Part shown: positions 18,801 to 28,053 of the stretch, one piece after another
How positions within the stretch are numbered: position 1 is the first letter of the stretch
How the letters are laid out: every line of letters begins with the position of its first letter
Translations under genes and position numbers: made by a program
Assembly (NCBI GenBank): GCA_029573235.1
Contig: JAKQGX010000001.1
Span: 27,732 to 91,731 of the forward strand
DNA: 64,000 nucleotides
Direction: 5' to 3'
Source: Bacteroidota bacterium
Lineage (GTDB): Bacteria > Bacteroidota > Bacteroidia > Chitinophagales > Chitinophagaceae
Notes under the pieces: generated by a model
What the model was told of the DNA's origin: nothing
What the model saw: only the letters and a program-made list of their open reading frames with translations
Database searches by the model: none

Positions 18801-19379
18801 TTATAGTAGAATATTACTCTTGAATATTTTTACTGAAATAGCCAATAGAATCACACCAAAAAACTTTCGCAACATGGAAATACCGGAAGGTCCGAAGACG
18901 CGCTCTAATAGGTTAATAGAGCGGAGTGTGATGAATACAAATAGCAAGTTGATAAGAATGGCAATAAGTATGTTGTTGGCATGATATTCGGCTTTTAGAG
19001 ACATGATGGTAGTAAGTGTACCGGAGCCGGCAATCAATGGAAAGGCAATTGGAACAATATTGCCGGAGCGTGCATCCTGTTCGCCTCTAAACAATTCTAT
19101 CCCCAACACCATTTCCAACCCTAAAATAAATATTACGATAGACCCCGCAATAGCAAAGGAGTGTACATCCAACCCCATAAAATTCAGCACCGACTCTCCA
19201 ATAAAAAAGAACAATAACATTAACGAGCCGGACACGACAGTAGCTTGCACCGCACTGATTTCACCCATTTTCTTTTTTAATGAAATAAGGATTGGAAGTG
19301 AACCTAAAATATCAATAACAGCAAACAATGTAAAAGAGATGGTGAGTATTTGCGCTAGGTCAAATTGAAAAGTATCCAT
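18801..19379 (-). CDS. MarC family integral membrane protein
   Basis: 192 residues, six hydrophobic segments. The family pattern is visible: FTLFAVIDILGSLPILISL at the N-terminus, GSIVIFILGLEMVLG, PIAFPLIAGSGTLTTIMSL in the middle, and LRKFFGVILLAISVKIF near the C-terminus. MarC proteins (UPF0056) sit in the inner membrane. Their old link to multiple antibiotic resistance was withdrawn and the transported substrate is unknown. It converges on map with 29 bases between stops. Confidence 0.88.
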   Translation of the reverse strand: MDTFQFDLAQILTISFTLFAVIDILGSLPILISLKKKMGEISAVQATVVSGSLMLLFFFIGESVLNFMGLDVHSFAIAGSIVIFILGLEMVLGIELFRGEQDARSGNIVPIAFPLIAGSGTLTTIMSLKAEYHANNILIAILINLLFVFITLRSINLLERVFGPSGISMLRKFFGVILLAISVKIFKSNILL

Positions 19380-19485
19380 GCTGCAAAATTAGGTAGTGCC
19401 TCATAAATTTCATTTTCTGCTTCGATCTATTTTGGAAAATAGCACCACACTATAGATTTTTACAGCAGTTACTTAACGATTGGCA

Positions 19486-20496
19486 ATGAACAAAGATTTT
19501 CAAGCGATACTACAGTCTGTAAAAGAAAAGAAGTTTGCCCCGGTATATTTGATTGACGGAGAAGAAGTGTATTATACCGATATCCTTACCAAGTGCTTCG
19601 AAGAACAGATATTAACCGAAGCGGAGCGCGATTTTAATTTATTAGTCTTATACGGAAAAGATGTTTCTAGTGTTGATGTAATCAATACCTGTCACCGGCT
19701 TCCTATGTTTGCACCCAAGCAAGTAGTAATTATTAAGGATGCCACTCAAATGAAAGATTTGAAGGAGTTGGCTGCTTATGTGGAACATGCCAACCCATCC
19801 ACTATATTACTCATCGAACATCGCTTTAAAAAAGTAGATGGTAAGTTGAAGTTGGTGAAATTGGTAAAGGATAAGGGGTATTATTTTACAGCAGATAAAA
19901 TAAAAGAAGAAGATATGCCCGGTTGGATTGAACGCTATGGAACAAGTATCGGCTTTCATGTGGCAATGCCTGAAGCGCAGCTACTAGCCGGCTATTTGGG
20001 CGATGATCTTCAGAAAATAGTAAACGAAATAGATAAAGTACGCATCAACGTTCCTGAGGAAAAACAACTCACAAGCAAAATGATTCAAACGTACATCGGT
20101 ATCAATCGTGAGTACAATCTTTTTGAATTTCCAGTGATGCTGACGACCAAAAACAAAGATAAACTTTACAAAATGTTGACGCATTTTGTGGACAATCCCA
20201 AAGCGGCGCCGATGCCACTCATTGTAGGTGCCCTGTATGCACATTTGAATACCGTATATCAGGCACAAGCATTAGGCAACAACGAAAAAGAATTGATGTC
20301 GGTTTTGCGATTGTATAAAGATAGATTGCGCGACACGGTGATAGCCGCCAGAAATTTACCTTCACCTAAAATAGAAATGTGCTTTGATATTCTTGCAGAC
20401 TATAGTGCTAAAATGGTAGGCGTAAACAGTACTGCAGATGACCGGGCATTATTAAAAGAGTTGGTTGCCAAAATGGAACTGACTATTGGTGCGTAA
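19486..20496 (+). CDS. holA: DNA polymerase III subunit delta
   Basis: The clamp-loader subunit that opens the beta sliding clamp. Recognised by FAPVYLIDGEEVYYTDILTK at the N-terminus, the P-loop-less AAA core (LPMFAPKQVVIIKDATQMK, STILLIEHRFKK) and the C-terminal collar (LIVGALYAHLNTVYQAQ). 336 residues, usual for the family. The frame could open with TTG six bases earlier (19480), but ATG 19486 (MNKDFQAIL) is the natural start. It is monocistronic and converges on dapB. Confidence 0.9.
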   Translation: MNKDFQAILQSVKEKKFAPVYLIDGEEVYYTDILTKCFEEQILTEAERDFNLLVLYGKDVSSVDVINTCHRLPMFAPKQVVIIKDATQMKDLKELAAYVEHANPSTILLIEHRFKKVDGKLKLVKLVKDKGYYFTADKIKEEDMPGWIERYGTSIGFHVAMPEAQLLAGYLGDDLQKIVNEIDKVRINVPEEKQLTSKMIQTYIGINREYNLFEFPVMLTTKNKDKLYKMLTHFVDNPKAAPMPLIVGALYAHLNTVYQAQALGNNEKELMSVLRLYKDRLRDTVIAARNLPSPKIEMCFDILADYSAKMVGVNSTADDRALLKELVAKMELTIGA

Positions 20497-20539
20497 CAAG
20501 AATGGTACTTCCGACACAAAAGTGCTACAAGGAAGCTTA

Positions 20540-21271
20540 TTAAGCTCCTATCCCCAACACGTCTTTCATAGTAAAAATACCTTGCTTCTTTTCTATAAAC
20601 TCAGCCGCTAATACGGCTCCTTTGGCAAAGCCCTCTCTGTTGTGTGCAATATGAGTAATTGTGATATCATCCACAGCTGACGAGTAGGATACCGTATGAG
20701 TGCCGGGTACTGCATCTTGGCGAAGGGCAGTAATGGGTAGCTTTTCAGATGCGGTACCGGGATGCTGTGGAACCAACGCCCATTGTTGGAGGCGCGAAAT
20801 ACCTGCAATGATTTGCTCTGCAAGGCTGATAGCCGTTCCGCTGGGAGCATCTTTTTTCTCCGTATGGTGTATCTCTTCGATAGCTACTTGATAATCGGTT
20901 TGTTGATTCATCAAGCTTGCCAATTGTTTGTTTATTTCAAAGAATAGATTAACCCCAATACTAAAATTGGAGGCATGTAAAAATGCGGTGTTGTTTTCAG
21001 TAGCAATTGCTTGTGCTTCGGGCAAATCTTGATTCCAACCCGTGCTACCACTGACCACCGGCAATCCCAACTGAAGGCAACGAATAACATTCTCTTTGGC
21101 ACTATGCGGTCCACTGAATTCGATTACCACATCCGCACGCTGCAGGTTTTCAGTAGTCAAGTCTTCCAGATTTTCTTTTCTAATTTTCAAGACAATGGTA
21201 TGCCCTCTTTCAACAGCAATCTTTTCGATAGCCTTGCCCATTTTGCCGTAACCTACTAATGCAATGTTCAT
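20540..21271 (-). CDS. dapB: 4-hydroxy-tetrahydrodipicolinate reductase
   Basis: Second step of the diaminopimelate/lysine pathway, reducing the product of DapA with NAD(P)H. The Rossmann motif ALVGYGKMGKAIE starts at residue 4 if the gene begins at ATG 21271, which I prefer over an upstream ATG at 21349 inside the ubiA-like coding region. The active-site phrase EEIHHTEKKDAPSGTAISLA carries the catalytic histidine, lysine and the SGT substrate loop. 243 residues. Last gene of a minus-strand run, seven bases after the UbiA-like gene. Confidence 0.93.
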   Translation of the reverse strand: MNIALVGYGKMGKAIEKIAVERGHTIVLKIRKENLEDLTTENLQRADVVIEFSGPHSAKENVIRCLQLGLPVVSGSTGWNQDLPEAQAIATENNTAFLHASNFSIGVNLFFEINKQLASLMNQQTDYQVAIEEIHHTEKKDAPSGTAISLAEQIIAGISRLQQWALVPQHPGTASEKLPITALRQDAVPGTHTVSYSSAVDDITITHIAHNREGFAKGAVLAAEFIEKKQGIFTMKDVLGIGA

Positions 21272-21278
21272 AGAAATG

Positions 21279-22172
21279 TTATTGTGTAATAAATGATAGA
21301 ATGGAGAAACAAGAAAATAAGATACTGGCAATACCGTTGGTGTTGGCAAATGCCATGTTTACCTTGCTCAAGTCATGAGGTTTTACCAGTAAATGTTGGT
21401 GCAACAAAAGATAAGAAAAGATGCCGGCACCCACCCAAAACAAACTATGAAACCCACCCACATAACCTACCGTTACGACCAGAAGAAAGCAAGCCAAATG
21501 CAATATGTTTGAAACCATCAAGGCATTTTTGGCTCCTATTGCAGCCGGTATCGAATGTAATTTTTGTGCACGGTCAAATGCTTCATCTTGCAAGGCATAA
21601 ATAATATCAAAGCCGGAAACCCAAGTGAATACTACGATGGATAACAATATCGGCAACAACTTGAAAGTGCCCGTAACGGCAAGAAAAGCGCCGATGGGAG
21701 ATAGCGACAAACCCAAACCCAATACCAGATGGCATAAAGAAGTAAATCGCTTGGTGTAACTATAAAACAATATTACCAACAAGGCTACCGGAGATAAAAG
21801 CAATACCGTGGTATTGATAAAGTAGGTAGTGGCAATAAAAAGAAAACAATTGACAAGGGTAAAAACGAGTGCCTGGGTAGGGCTAATGATACCTGCCGGT
21901 ACTTCGCGCTGTGCTGTGCGAGGGTTGAGCGCATCAAACTTTCGATCAAGATAACGATTGAAAGCCATAGCAGCACTGCGAGCAAAGACCATGCACAAAA
22001 GCACTTTGATAAACAAACTACCATTGTTGAGGAACCAGTCCAGCGAAAAGACGCCATTATTTACTTCCAATACTCCCAATACAAAACCCATCAATGCAAA
22101 AGGCAAGGCAAAAACAGTGTGACTGAATTTGATGAGTGATAAATAATGATTGATGTTTTTCAGTATTCCCAC
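21279..22172 (-). CDS. UbiA-family prenyltransferase (quinone biosynthesis)
   Basis: An inner-membrane enzyme that attaches a polyprenyl chain to an aromatic acid. 297 residues, eight or nine hydrophobic segments, and both aspartate-rich motifs: NRYLDRKFDALN (72-83) and DIIYALQDEAFDR (about 190-202). The sequence is closest in feel to proteins named 4-hydroxybenzoate polyprenyltransferase. Bacteroidota make menaquinone rather than ubiquinone, so the likely role is MqnP of the futalosine route, or a MenA-like step. That is inference from family knowledge; no other menaquinone gene is nearby. It is four bases after the DUF1573 gene. Confidence 0.85.
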   Translation of the reverse strand: MGILKNINHYLSLIKFSHTVFALPFALMGFVLGVLEVNNGVFSLDWFLNNGSLFIKVLLCMVFARSAAMAFNRYLDRKFDALNPRTAQREVPAGIISPTQALVFTLVNCFLFIATTYFINTTVLLLSPVALLVILFYSYTKRFTSLCHLVLGLGLSLSPIGAFLAVTGTFKLLPILLSIVVFTWVSGFDIIYALQDEAFDRAQKLHSIPAAIGAKNALMVSNILHLACFLLVVTVGYVGGFHSLFWVGAGIFSYLLLHQHLLVKPHDLSKVNMAFANTNGIASILFSCFSILSFITQ

Positions 22173-22176
22173 GATG

Positions 22177-22653
22177 TTATTTTTTTTCTACTTCTGCATC
22201 AAAGGTTATTTGCATGGCTGATTCTTGCGCATTAGAGTATATCATGACCCCTTTATGTTGGTGTCCGGGCTTACCATTGCTGTTAAATTCTACGACTATC
22301 TCACCTCCCGTTTCCGGCAATATAGGTTCTTTGGGATAAGAAGGAACAGTGCAGCCACAAGCCGCTTTCGCATCTGTAATCACCAAGGGTTTGTTACCTA
22401 TGTTCTTAAATTTATAGGCATAAGAAACCACATCTCCTTCTTTGATAGTGCCAAAGTTGTGGTTCATTGTTTCAAACTCTATAATGGTTTTCGGCAAATA
22501 GCTGGTGCTTTTTATTGCCGCTTCTGCTGATTCGGAAGCATTGAATTTATTGAAGAAAGCTGTCTTGCTAATACCGCTTAATTCTACTAAGGCTATCACA
22601 AAACAAGACAAAGTAAGCACCGTGAGCAGTATTGCTTTTAATTGTTGGTTCAT
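22177..22653 (-). CDS. DUF1573 exported protein
   Basis: 158 residues: an N-terminal membrane anchor or signal (LKAILLTVLTLSCFVIALVE) followed by one DUF1573 domain, an immunoglobulin-like fold. Diagnostic are HNFGTIKEGDVVSYAYKFKN, IGNKPLVITDAKAACGCTVP and VEFNSNGKPGHQHKGVMIYS. The CGCT motif with paired cysteines is a hallmark of the family. Function is not established. It lies between pepT (70 bases upstream) and the UbiA-like gene (four bases downstream) and is probably cotranscribed with both. Confidence 0.85.
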   Translation of the reverse strand: MNQQLKAILLTVLTLSCFVIALVELSGISKTAFFNKFNASESAEAAIKSTSYLPKTIIEFETMNHNFGTIKEGDVVSYAYKFKNIGNKPLVITDAKAACGCTVPSYPKEPILPETGGEIVVEFNSNGKPGHQHKGVMIYSNAQESAMQITFDAEVEKK

Positions 22654-22723
22654 CTGATTAGGTTGTTTATTTCTATTGTAATGTTTTTCTTTTTCTTTTG
22701 ATGTGGCTGTTTTTGTGGTGGAA

Positions 22724-23983
22724 TTATTGTGCTGTATTTCCTTTCTCTTCCCATATCTGTGCTAAATGCACCAACACTTCTACCGCCTTTTCCATGTCTT
22801 GCACACTCACATATTCTTGTTTGCTGTGAATGCCCATTTCGCCGGTAAACAAGTTCGGACAAGGTAATCCCATAAAGGATAAACGAGAACCATCCGTTCC
22901 GCCACGCACATTCATACGAACCGTTTTTAGTCCACTTCTAGTATATGCTTCATCGGCAAAGTCCATTACCTGTGGGTGCAGTTGTAGGATCTCATTCATA
23001 TTCCGGTATTGCTCCGTTACCTGAAAGTCGGTAGTGATTCCGGGGAAATCTGCCACCGTTTCCGCCACTAGTGCTATTAACCTATTTTCATGCTCTGCCA
23101 GTTTTGAGGTTTCAAAGTCGCGAACAATAAACGATACACTGGCTTTTTCTAATGTGCCTTCTATTTGGGTGGGGTGCACAAAACCTTCATAGCCTTCTGT
23201 TGTTTCAGGACTCCATTCTTGGCGTGGCAATTTGGCTACAAAAGCAGATGCAGCTTTGATAGCATTCACCATTTTCCCTTTTGCATATCCGGGGTGGGCA
23301 CTGATACCATGAAAGACAACTGTTACAGCATCCGCAGAAAAGTTTTCGCCTTCTAAATGTCCACGTTCACCACCATCCAATGTATAACCATATTGTGCTC
23401 CCAGTTTTTTCATATCCACTTTGGCTACGCCTCTGCCTACTTCTTCATCCGGAGTGAAAAGAATACGAATTGTTCCGTGCTTTATCTCGGGATGTTGCAA
23501 TAAGTAGTTTACGGTATCCATAATAATGGCAACGCCGGCTTTATCATCGGCACCTAATAAGGTCTTTCCGGATGCAGTGATGATATCGTCGCCAATGCGT
23601 TCTTTCAAATATGGGTGTTGTTGGGTGCTGATGATCACTGATGGGTCGTCGGGCAATACAATGTCACTACCATCCCATGCTTGATGCAATAGGGGCTTCA
23701 CGTCTTTGCCACTACAATCGGGTGCTGTATCTACATGAGAACAATAACATAGTACCGGTACGGACTTGTCAGTAGTGGCGTGCAGCGTGGCATACACATA
23801 GCCATACTCGTCCAATTCGGCATCTGCAATACCCATTTGCTTCAGCTCTTCCACCAACAATCGGCTGAGGTCTTTTTGTTTTTCGGTAGAAGGTTGTGAT
23901 GGCGATGATGGGTCGCTTTGGGTGTCTATTTGTACATAGCGCATGAAGCGCTCGGCAGTTGTATGTTGATAATTGGAAAGCAT
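22724..23983 (-). CDS. pepT: Peptidase T (tripeptide aminopeptidase)
   Basis: A cytosolic zinc exopeptidase of family M20B that takes the N-terminal residue off tripeptides. Recognised by FMRYVQIDTQSDP, CYCSHVDTAPDCSG with the first metal histidine and aspartate, LLGADDKAGVAIIMD with the bridging aspartate, FTPDEEVGRGV with the catalytic and metal glutamates, YTLDGGERGHLE and the late NVRGGTDGSRLSFMGLPCPN. 419 residues, normal length. It heads the run pepT-DUF1573-ubiA-dapB. Confidence 0.94.
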   Translation of the reverse strand: MLSNYQHTTAERFMRYVQIDTQSDPSSPSQPSTEKQKDLSRLLVEELKQMGIADAELDEYGYVYATLHATTDKSVPVLCYCSHVDTAPDCSGKDVKPLLHQAWDGSDIVLPDDPSVIISTQQHPYLKERIGDDIITASGKTLLGADDKAGVAIIMDTVNYLLQHPEIKHGTIRILFTPDEEVGRGVAKVDMKKLGAQYGYTLDGGERGHLEGENFSADAVTVVFHGISAHPGYAKGKMVNAIKAASAFVAKLPRQEWSPETTEGYEGFVHPTQIEGTLEKASVSFIVRDFETSKLAEHENRLIALVAETVADFPGITTDFQVTEQYRNMNEILQLHPQVMDFADEAYTRSGLKTVRMNVRGGTDGSRLSFMGLPCPNLFTGEMGIHSKQEYVSVQDMEKAVEVLVHLAQIWEEKGNTAQ

Positions 23984-24068
23984 ATCAGATGGGTATTAAT
24001 AAAGCGCAAATGTAGCGAAGGAAGTGCAGCAATACACTATACATTTTCATAAAAGAAACAAATGAAAA

Positions 24069-24089
24069 CGACGCTCATTAAGAGCGTCG
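24069..24089 (-). terminator. Hairpin terminator of the outer membrane barrel gene
   Basis: CGACGCTC (24069-24076) pairs with GAGCGTCG (24082-24089) around a five-base loop. Read on the minus strand it is followed by TTTTCATTT. It sits about 75 bases past the stop of the barrel gene. Confidence 0.65.
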
Positions 24090-24165
24090 GTAACAAAGAA
24101 AAAAAAGGATTGTTCATACGTCAGTTGATTGCCTGCTCAGTAGATGCCCTATTTGATTTGTTATT

Positions 24166-24960
24166 TTAAAACAATAATCCCAGTCGGAAAGCTACGTTGT
24201 TTAAACGAACATTGCCATCAGAAAATGAGCCGAGAGTGGGGGAGTATTTAAAGTTGTACCGAGCAGGGTTGGTAGCATCCGGAGCAAAACCATTATTGAA
24301 GAAGACGCCCACATACGCCGATAAGTTGCCACCCAGTGGGTAAGTAGCTCCGGCACCAATGTTCAATTGTATATTGAGGGGTGCCACACTTAAGGTGCCG
24401 GCAATTTTTACATTGTTTTCAGAAATGGGTGTGGAGCCTGCATCGGTAGCCGTAACAGTATAATCTGCTTTCTTACTAATATTCATGCCAGGGGTTAGCC
24501 CAATTTGCCCAAAGAATCCGATGCCACTTGCAAGCGGATTGGTTTTCATTTTCAAGTTGAGAGGGAGCTCTAAATATTGAAACTTATAATTGAAGTCGGC
24601 ATTGGCAATAGTGCTGGTAGGGATGGGTGTGCCGGGGTCAGTAATCAGTGTGGCACGCACTTTCCCACCACAACCATTTAGTTGCAATCCGGTGGCAAAA
24701 GCATAGTTGTCAGCAAACCAATAATCGACCATCAAGCCCCAACTGAAACCCACTTTACTACCATTGTTGACAACGGCAAATCGTCCATCATTACTTTTGT
24801 TATTCGCCGGTTTCATCCAGCTGATGGTGGGTGCTAAGTAGGCTCCAAAACGTAGCTTTTGTTGCTTCACCGGTTCAGTAGATGAAATATACGTGTCTTG
24901 TGCATGAAGGGTTGCGGAGGCGCAGCAAAGTGCGAGGGAAAATGAGAGGATTTTTTTCAT
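24166..24960 (-). CDS. Outer membrane beta-barrel protein
   Basis: 264 residues with a clear signal peptide (MKKILSFSLALCCASATLHA then QDTY). The mature part alternates polar and hydrophobic residues as in an eight- to ten-stranded barrel of the OMP_b-brl_2/PorT-like type: RFGAYLAPTISWM, VGFSWGLMVDYWFADNYAFATG, QYLELPLNLKMKTN, GFFGQIGLTPGMNI, LNIQLNIGAGATYPLG, and the terminal NVAFRLGLLF with final phenylalanine. The PorT subunit of T9SS belongs to this fold, but similar barrels are numerous, so no role is assigned. It is divergent from gldB. Confidence 0.8.
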   Translation of the reverse strand: MKKILSFSLALCCASATLHAQDTYISSTEPVKQQKLRFGAYLAPTISWMKPANNKSNDGRFAVVNNGSKVGFSWGLMVDYWFADNYAFATGLQLNGCGGKVRATLITDPGTPIPTSTIANADFNYKFQYLELPLNLKMKTNPLASGIGFFGQIGLTPGMNISKKADYTVTATDAGSTPISENNVKIAGTLSVAPLNIQLNIGAGATYPLGGNLSAYVGVFFNNGFAPDATNPARYNFKYSPTLGSFSDGNVRLNNVAFRLGLLF

Positions 24961-25029
24961 TTTGATCTAATTGTTTTATGAAATAATTCTTTCGCTGTAA
25001 CATTGCAGCGATAATTACCAACAAATATA

Positions 25030-26082
25030 ATGGGCTTTACCAAAATGAAATGTTTTTTGAAATGGCGCACGGCGTATGTTATCGGATTGCTGGCAGTGAC
25101 TACCATGTTTTCTTGCCAAAACAGCGAAACCGACAGCCGCCTTTCGACACCGCTAAAGACTTATCGATTGGATAGAGACATAGCAGCTATCGATACACTT
25201 CATATAGCAGAAGGACTGGCAAAGCTAAAGTTCAAGTACCCTACATTTTTAGACTTTTATTTGGATACATTGATGGGGTTGGGCATACAAGGGAATTACA
25301 ACGACTCGAACCCCGGAATCAAATTGGGAATGCATGATTTCTTAACCCATCCGGATTTCAGAGGTCTGTTTGATACCATCGCGCAACACTTTCCCAACAC
25401 TACGTCTATTGATGAGGATTTGAACAAAGGCTTTAGTTTACTCAAAAAATATTATCCCAAGTACCCCATCCCTGAGATTGTGTATTTGAATTCGAACTTG
25501 AATAATTATGCAGCTTTCACCTACGATACATTGGCTATTGGCATAGGCTTGGACATGTATTTGGGTGCCGATTATCCTTACTATGCATCTGTGGGGATTC
25601 CACAATACTTATCCCAAAGGCTGACCCCGGATTATGTTCCGGTGAATGTGTTCCAATCCGTCTATCGTGCCATGCATCCTTTTGTAATGGACAATAAAAC
25701 CTTGCTGGATATGATGCTTCAAAAAGGGAAAGAACAATATTTTTTAAGCAAGGTAATTCCTTTTGTGGATGAGCATAAACGTATGGGCTATACGCCGGAG
25801 CAGCTTGCTTGGTGCGAAGCCAGTGAAGCTGCCATCTATCATTTCTTTATTGAAAAACAATTGTTGTATTCCACCCATATGCAATCCATCATTCGTTATG
25901 TAATGGATGGGCCAACGGCTGCCGGAATGCCTCCCGAAAGCCCAGGGAATATTAGTAATTGGTTGGGATATCGTATGGTGAAAGCCTATGCCGACAAACA
26001 CTCGGAGATGAGCTTAGCGCAAATAGTAGCCCCAATGGATGCGCAAAAATTCTTACAAGAATCGAAATACAAACCCAAATAG
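25030..26082 (+). CDS. gldB: GldB-type gliding motility lipoprotein
   Basis: A 350-residue lipoprotein: hydrophobic segment ending in MFSC (acceptor cysteine at 29, or 24 if ATG 25045 is used). The mature part matches GldB from gliding Bacteroidota: KTYRLDRDIAAID, FKYPTFLDFYLDTLMGLG, IVYLNSNLNNYAAFTYDT, GIGLDMYLGADYPYYASVGIPQYLSQR, AWCEASEAAIYHFFIEKQLL, GPTAAGMPPESPGNISNWLG. GldB is needed for gliding in Flavobacterium johnsoniae but its homologues also occur in non-gliders. With T9SS substrates in the same window, a working gliding/T9SS apparatus is likely but not proven. Confidence 0.85.
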   Translation: MGFTKMKCFLKWRTAYVIGLLAVTTMFSCQNSETDSRLSTPLKTYRLDRDIAAIDTLHIAEGLAKLKFKYPTFLDFYLDTLMGLGIQGNYNDSNPGIKLGMHDFLTHPDFRGLFDTIAQHFPNTTSIDEDLNKGFSLLKKYYPKYPIPEIVYLNSNLNNYAAFTYDTLAIGIGLDMYLGADYPYYASVGIPQYLSQRLTPDYVPVNVFQSVYRAMHPFVMDNKTLLDMMLQKGKEQYFLSKVIPFVDEHKRMGYTPEQLAWCEASEAAIYHFFIEKQLLYSTHMQSIIRYVMDGPTAAGMPPESPGNISNWLGYRMVKAYADKHSEMSLAQIVAPMDAQKFLQESKYKPK

Positions 26083-26123
26083 ACTTGGATGATACCGGCA
26101 ACATCTCAAGTGGTAGCATGGGT

Positions 26124-26780
26124 CTATCCTTGAATGCGGGACATGTATTTGTTCATTTCATTGAGCTGACCGATTACATCTTTGTTTTTCGGTTTGCACA
26201 TTTTAGCCTTGTTGAAATACATTTTAGCTGCTCTGAAATCACGACGCTGCATGCAGATGCCGGATAGTTGTAAAAAGGCAGTGGCTTCACTGTCTTTGTC
26301 GGGCAATCCGATACTCAATGATTTGCGAATATGCTCATACGCTTCTTTGGTATTTCCTTTTTTGTAAGCAATAGAGCCTAATTGCAAGTAGGCTGTTCCT
26401 TCATATTCTTTTTCCGGCATACCGGCTGCCAGCCCTTTGCGCAGGTCTTCTTCGGCTTTATCTAGATTGTCGCCCATGCTGGATAAATTGGCGCGTAGCA
26501 TATAGTACGATGAGCGTATCGGTTTGTAAAGCAAGTTGGGGTATTTCACTTTGTCCATCAGTCGTTGCGCACCTTCCATGTCGCCGTTCTCTACATAGGT
26601 TTGGATTAATGTCATGGGGCCTACCAATAGCCCTGCCACTATCATTAATATGGCTATCAAAAATGGAATCCAGGCAATCCACCATGTTGCGGCAAAGCCT
26701 ACCCAAAAGCCAATAGCAATAAGGGCAAGGGCAATCCAAATACGATTGAAAACAATAAAACGACGCAATGTGGGATTCAT
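26124..26780 (-). CDS. Membrane-anchored TPR protein
   Basis: 218 residues. Two adjacent hydrophobic segments (about 11-55: IWIALALIAIGFWVGF and WIAWIPFLIAILMIVAGLLVG) anchor it, followed by about four tetratricopeptide repeats, for example AEEDLRKGLAAGMPEKEYEG, AYLQLGSIAYKKGNTKEAYE and FLQLSGICMQRRDFRAAKMY. TPRs are protein-interaction modules; no partner is visible in the neighbourhood. It converges on gldB, 41 bases away. Confidence 0.78.
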   Translation of the reverse strand: MNPTLRRFIVFNRIWIALALIAIGFWVGFAATWWIAWIPFLIAILMIVAGLLVGPMTLIQTYVENGDMEGAQRLMDKVKYPNLLYKPIRSSYYMLRANLSSMGDNLDKAEEDLRKGLAAGMPEKEYEGTAYLQLGSIAYKKGNTKEAYEHIRKSLSIGLPDKDSEATAFLQLSGICMQRRDFRAAKMYFNKAKMCKPKNKDVIGQLNEMNKYMSRIQG

Positions 26781-26899
26781 AAACTATGAGTTGATGGTAA
26801 ATGCAAATTTCAGGGCGCAAATATAACCGAATTGCCCCACTAATGCGCTTTTACCTAATAGTAATATTCATGGGGGCTAGGCCTTGCATCGTACTCAAC

Positions 26900-26929
26900 A
26901 AAAAAGCTGTCTTAATCGACAGCTTTTTT
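26900..26929 (-). terminator. Terminator of tRNA-Ser
   Basis: AAAAAAGCTGTC (26900-26911) pairs with GACAGCTTTTTT (26918-26929). Read on the minus strand it is a hairpin followed by a T-run, directly downstream of the tRNA. Confidence 0.88.
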
Positions 26930-26936
26930 TGTTAGG

Positions 26937-27021
26937 CGGAGAGAGAGGGATTCGAACCCCCGGAGCTGTTACACTCAACGGTTTTCAAGACCGCCGCATT
27001 CGACCACTCTGCCATCTCTCC
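26937..27021 (-). tRNA. tRNA-Ser (UGA anticodon)
   Basis: Read on the minus strand: acceptor GGAGAGA pairs with TCTCTCC, discriminator G; D-arm GGCAGAGTGGTCGAATGC; anticodon arm CGGTCTTGAAAACCG with anticodon TGA; a long variable arm typical of class II tRNAs; T-arm GGGGGTTCGAATCCCTC. Total 85 bases. The 3' CCA is not encoded (GCCTAA follows), so it must be added by the CCA enzyme. It has its own terminator. Confidence 0.96.
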
Positions 27022-27267
27022 GCGTGCAAAATAATAGCAAGGGTTTCGATTTTCAAAATTGTTTTTTCATCTGGCTCATATATTTTTTATACGCTTGTCA
27101 GATTGCCTGTAAGCAGCATATTCTACAACTGCTTTTTGATGCGCTATTGATAAGGGTACGTGGGTAATATGCAATTCAAATTCTTAAGCAAAGATGCCGT
27201 AATGTATATTTGTGATGCCTTGTAATGGATAAATCGACAGAAGGGAAACAAGGTTATCTTCGTTACA

Positions 27268-27969
27268 ATGCATATCACTATCAAAAAACAATTGAGCATG
27301 TTTAGAATGCTTTGGATGCTATGGGGCGTGGTGGGGTGTAGCCTTAGTTATGCAGCTTGCACCAACACTTCGCAAAAGACATCTTTATACACCACTGACA
27401 CCGTTTATCAATCAAATAACCATATGGATAATAGCAAGACGCTGGATACAGCCACTTTTGGTGCCGGTTGCTTTTGGTGCACTGAGGCACAGTTTCAACA
27501 ATTGAAAGGGGTAATAAAAGTAATATCCGGCTACAGTGGCGGACATATCGCAAACCCAACCTACAAAGCCGTATGCTCGGGTACTACCGGACATGCCGAA
27601 GTAACACAAATACTATTTGACCCAACCGAAATCAGTTATGATGCCTTGCTTGAAGCCTTTTGGGTATCGCACGACCCAACCCAACTAAACCGACAAGGAA
27701 ATGACGTGGGAACCCAATACCGTAGTGTGATTTTTTACCATAACGAATTGCAAAAACAATTGGCAGAAACCTATAAGCGGCGGCTCAATGAGGAGAAAGC
27801 GTTTGCTCACGATGTTGTGACAGAGATTACACCGTTTACGATTTTTTACAAAGCGGAAGATTACCACCAAAACTATTATAACCAAAACGCCAATCAACCC
27901 TACTGCATGATGGTAGTGCGCCCTAAATTGGAGAAGTTTAAAAAGGTTTTTAAAAGCCAATTGAAATAA
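27268..27969 (+). CDS. msrA: Peptide methionine sulfoxide reductase A, exported
   Basis: Repairs oxidised methionine (S-sulfoxide) in proteins. The active site GAGCFWCTEAQF has the catalytic cysteine at 68. Other family features: GYSGGHIANPTYKAVCSGTTGHAEV, EAFWVSHDPTQLNRQGNDVGTQYRS, and YHQNYYNQNANQPYC with the resolving cysteine. Unlike the cytosolic enzyme it has a 55-residue leader with a hydrophobic stretch (MFRMLWMLWGVVGCSLSYAAC), so it is probably periplasmic or a lipoprotein. MsrB is neither fused nor adjacent. A TATCTTCG box lies only six bases before the ATG. Confidence 0.93.
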   Translation: MHITIKKQLSMFRMLWMLWGVVGCSLSYAACTNTSQKTSLYTTDTVYQSNNHMDNSKTLDTATFGAGCFWCTEAQFQQLKGVIKVISGYSGGHIANPTYKAVCSGTTGHAEVTQILFDPTEISYDALLEAFWVSHDPTQLNRQGNDVGTQYRSVIFYHNELQKQLAETYKRRLNEEKAFAHDVVTEITPFTIFYKAEDYHQNYYNQNANQPYCMMVVRPKLEKFKKVFKSQLK

Positions 27970-28053
27970 CACAATGTTTGGCAAAAGACTTATTCAAAAT
28001 ATTTAATATAACGGATGATGCTAAAAAAACAGTTGTCGATTCAGGTGCAATCA

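Noticed and set aside
26884..27150. 88-codon plus-strand frame reading [16 protein letters not shown]
   Set aside because: This peptide is the well-known false translation of the antisense of tRNA-Ser; the tRNA on the minus strand explains it.
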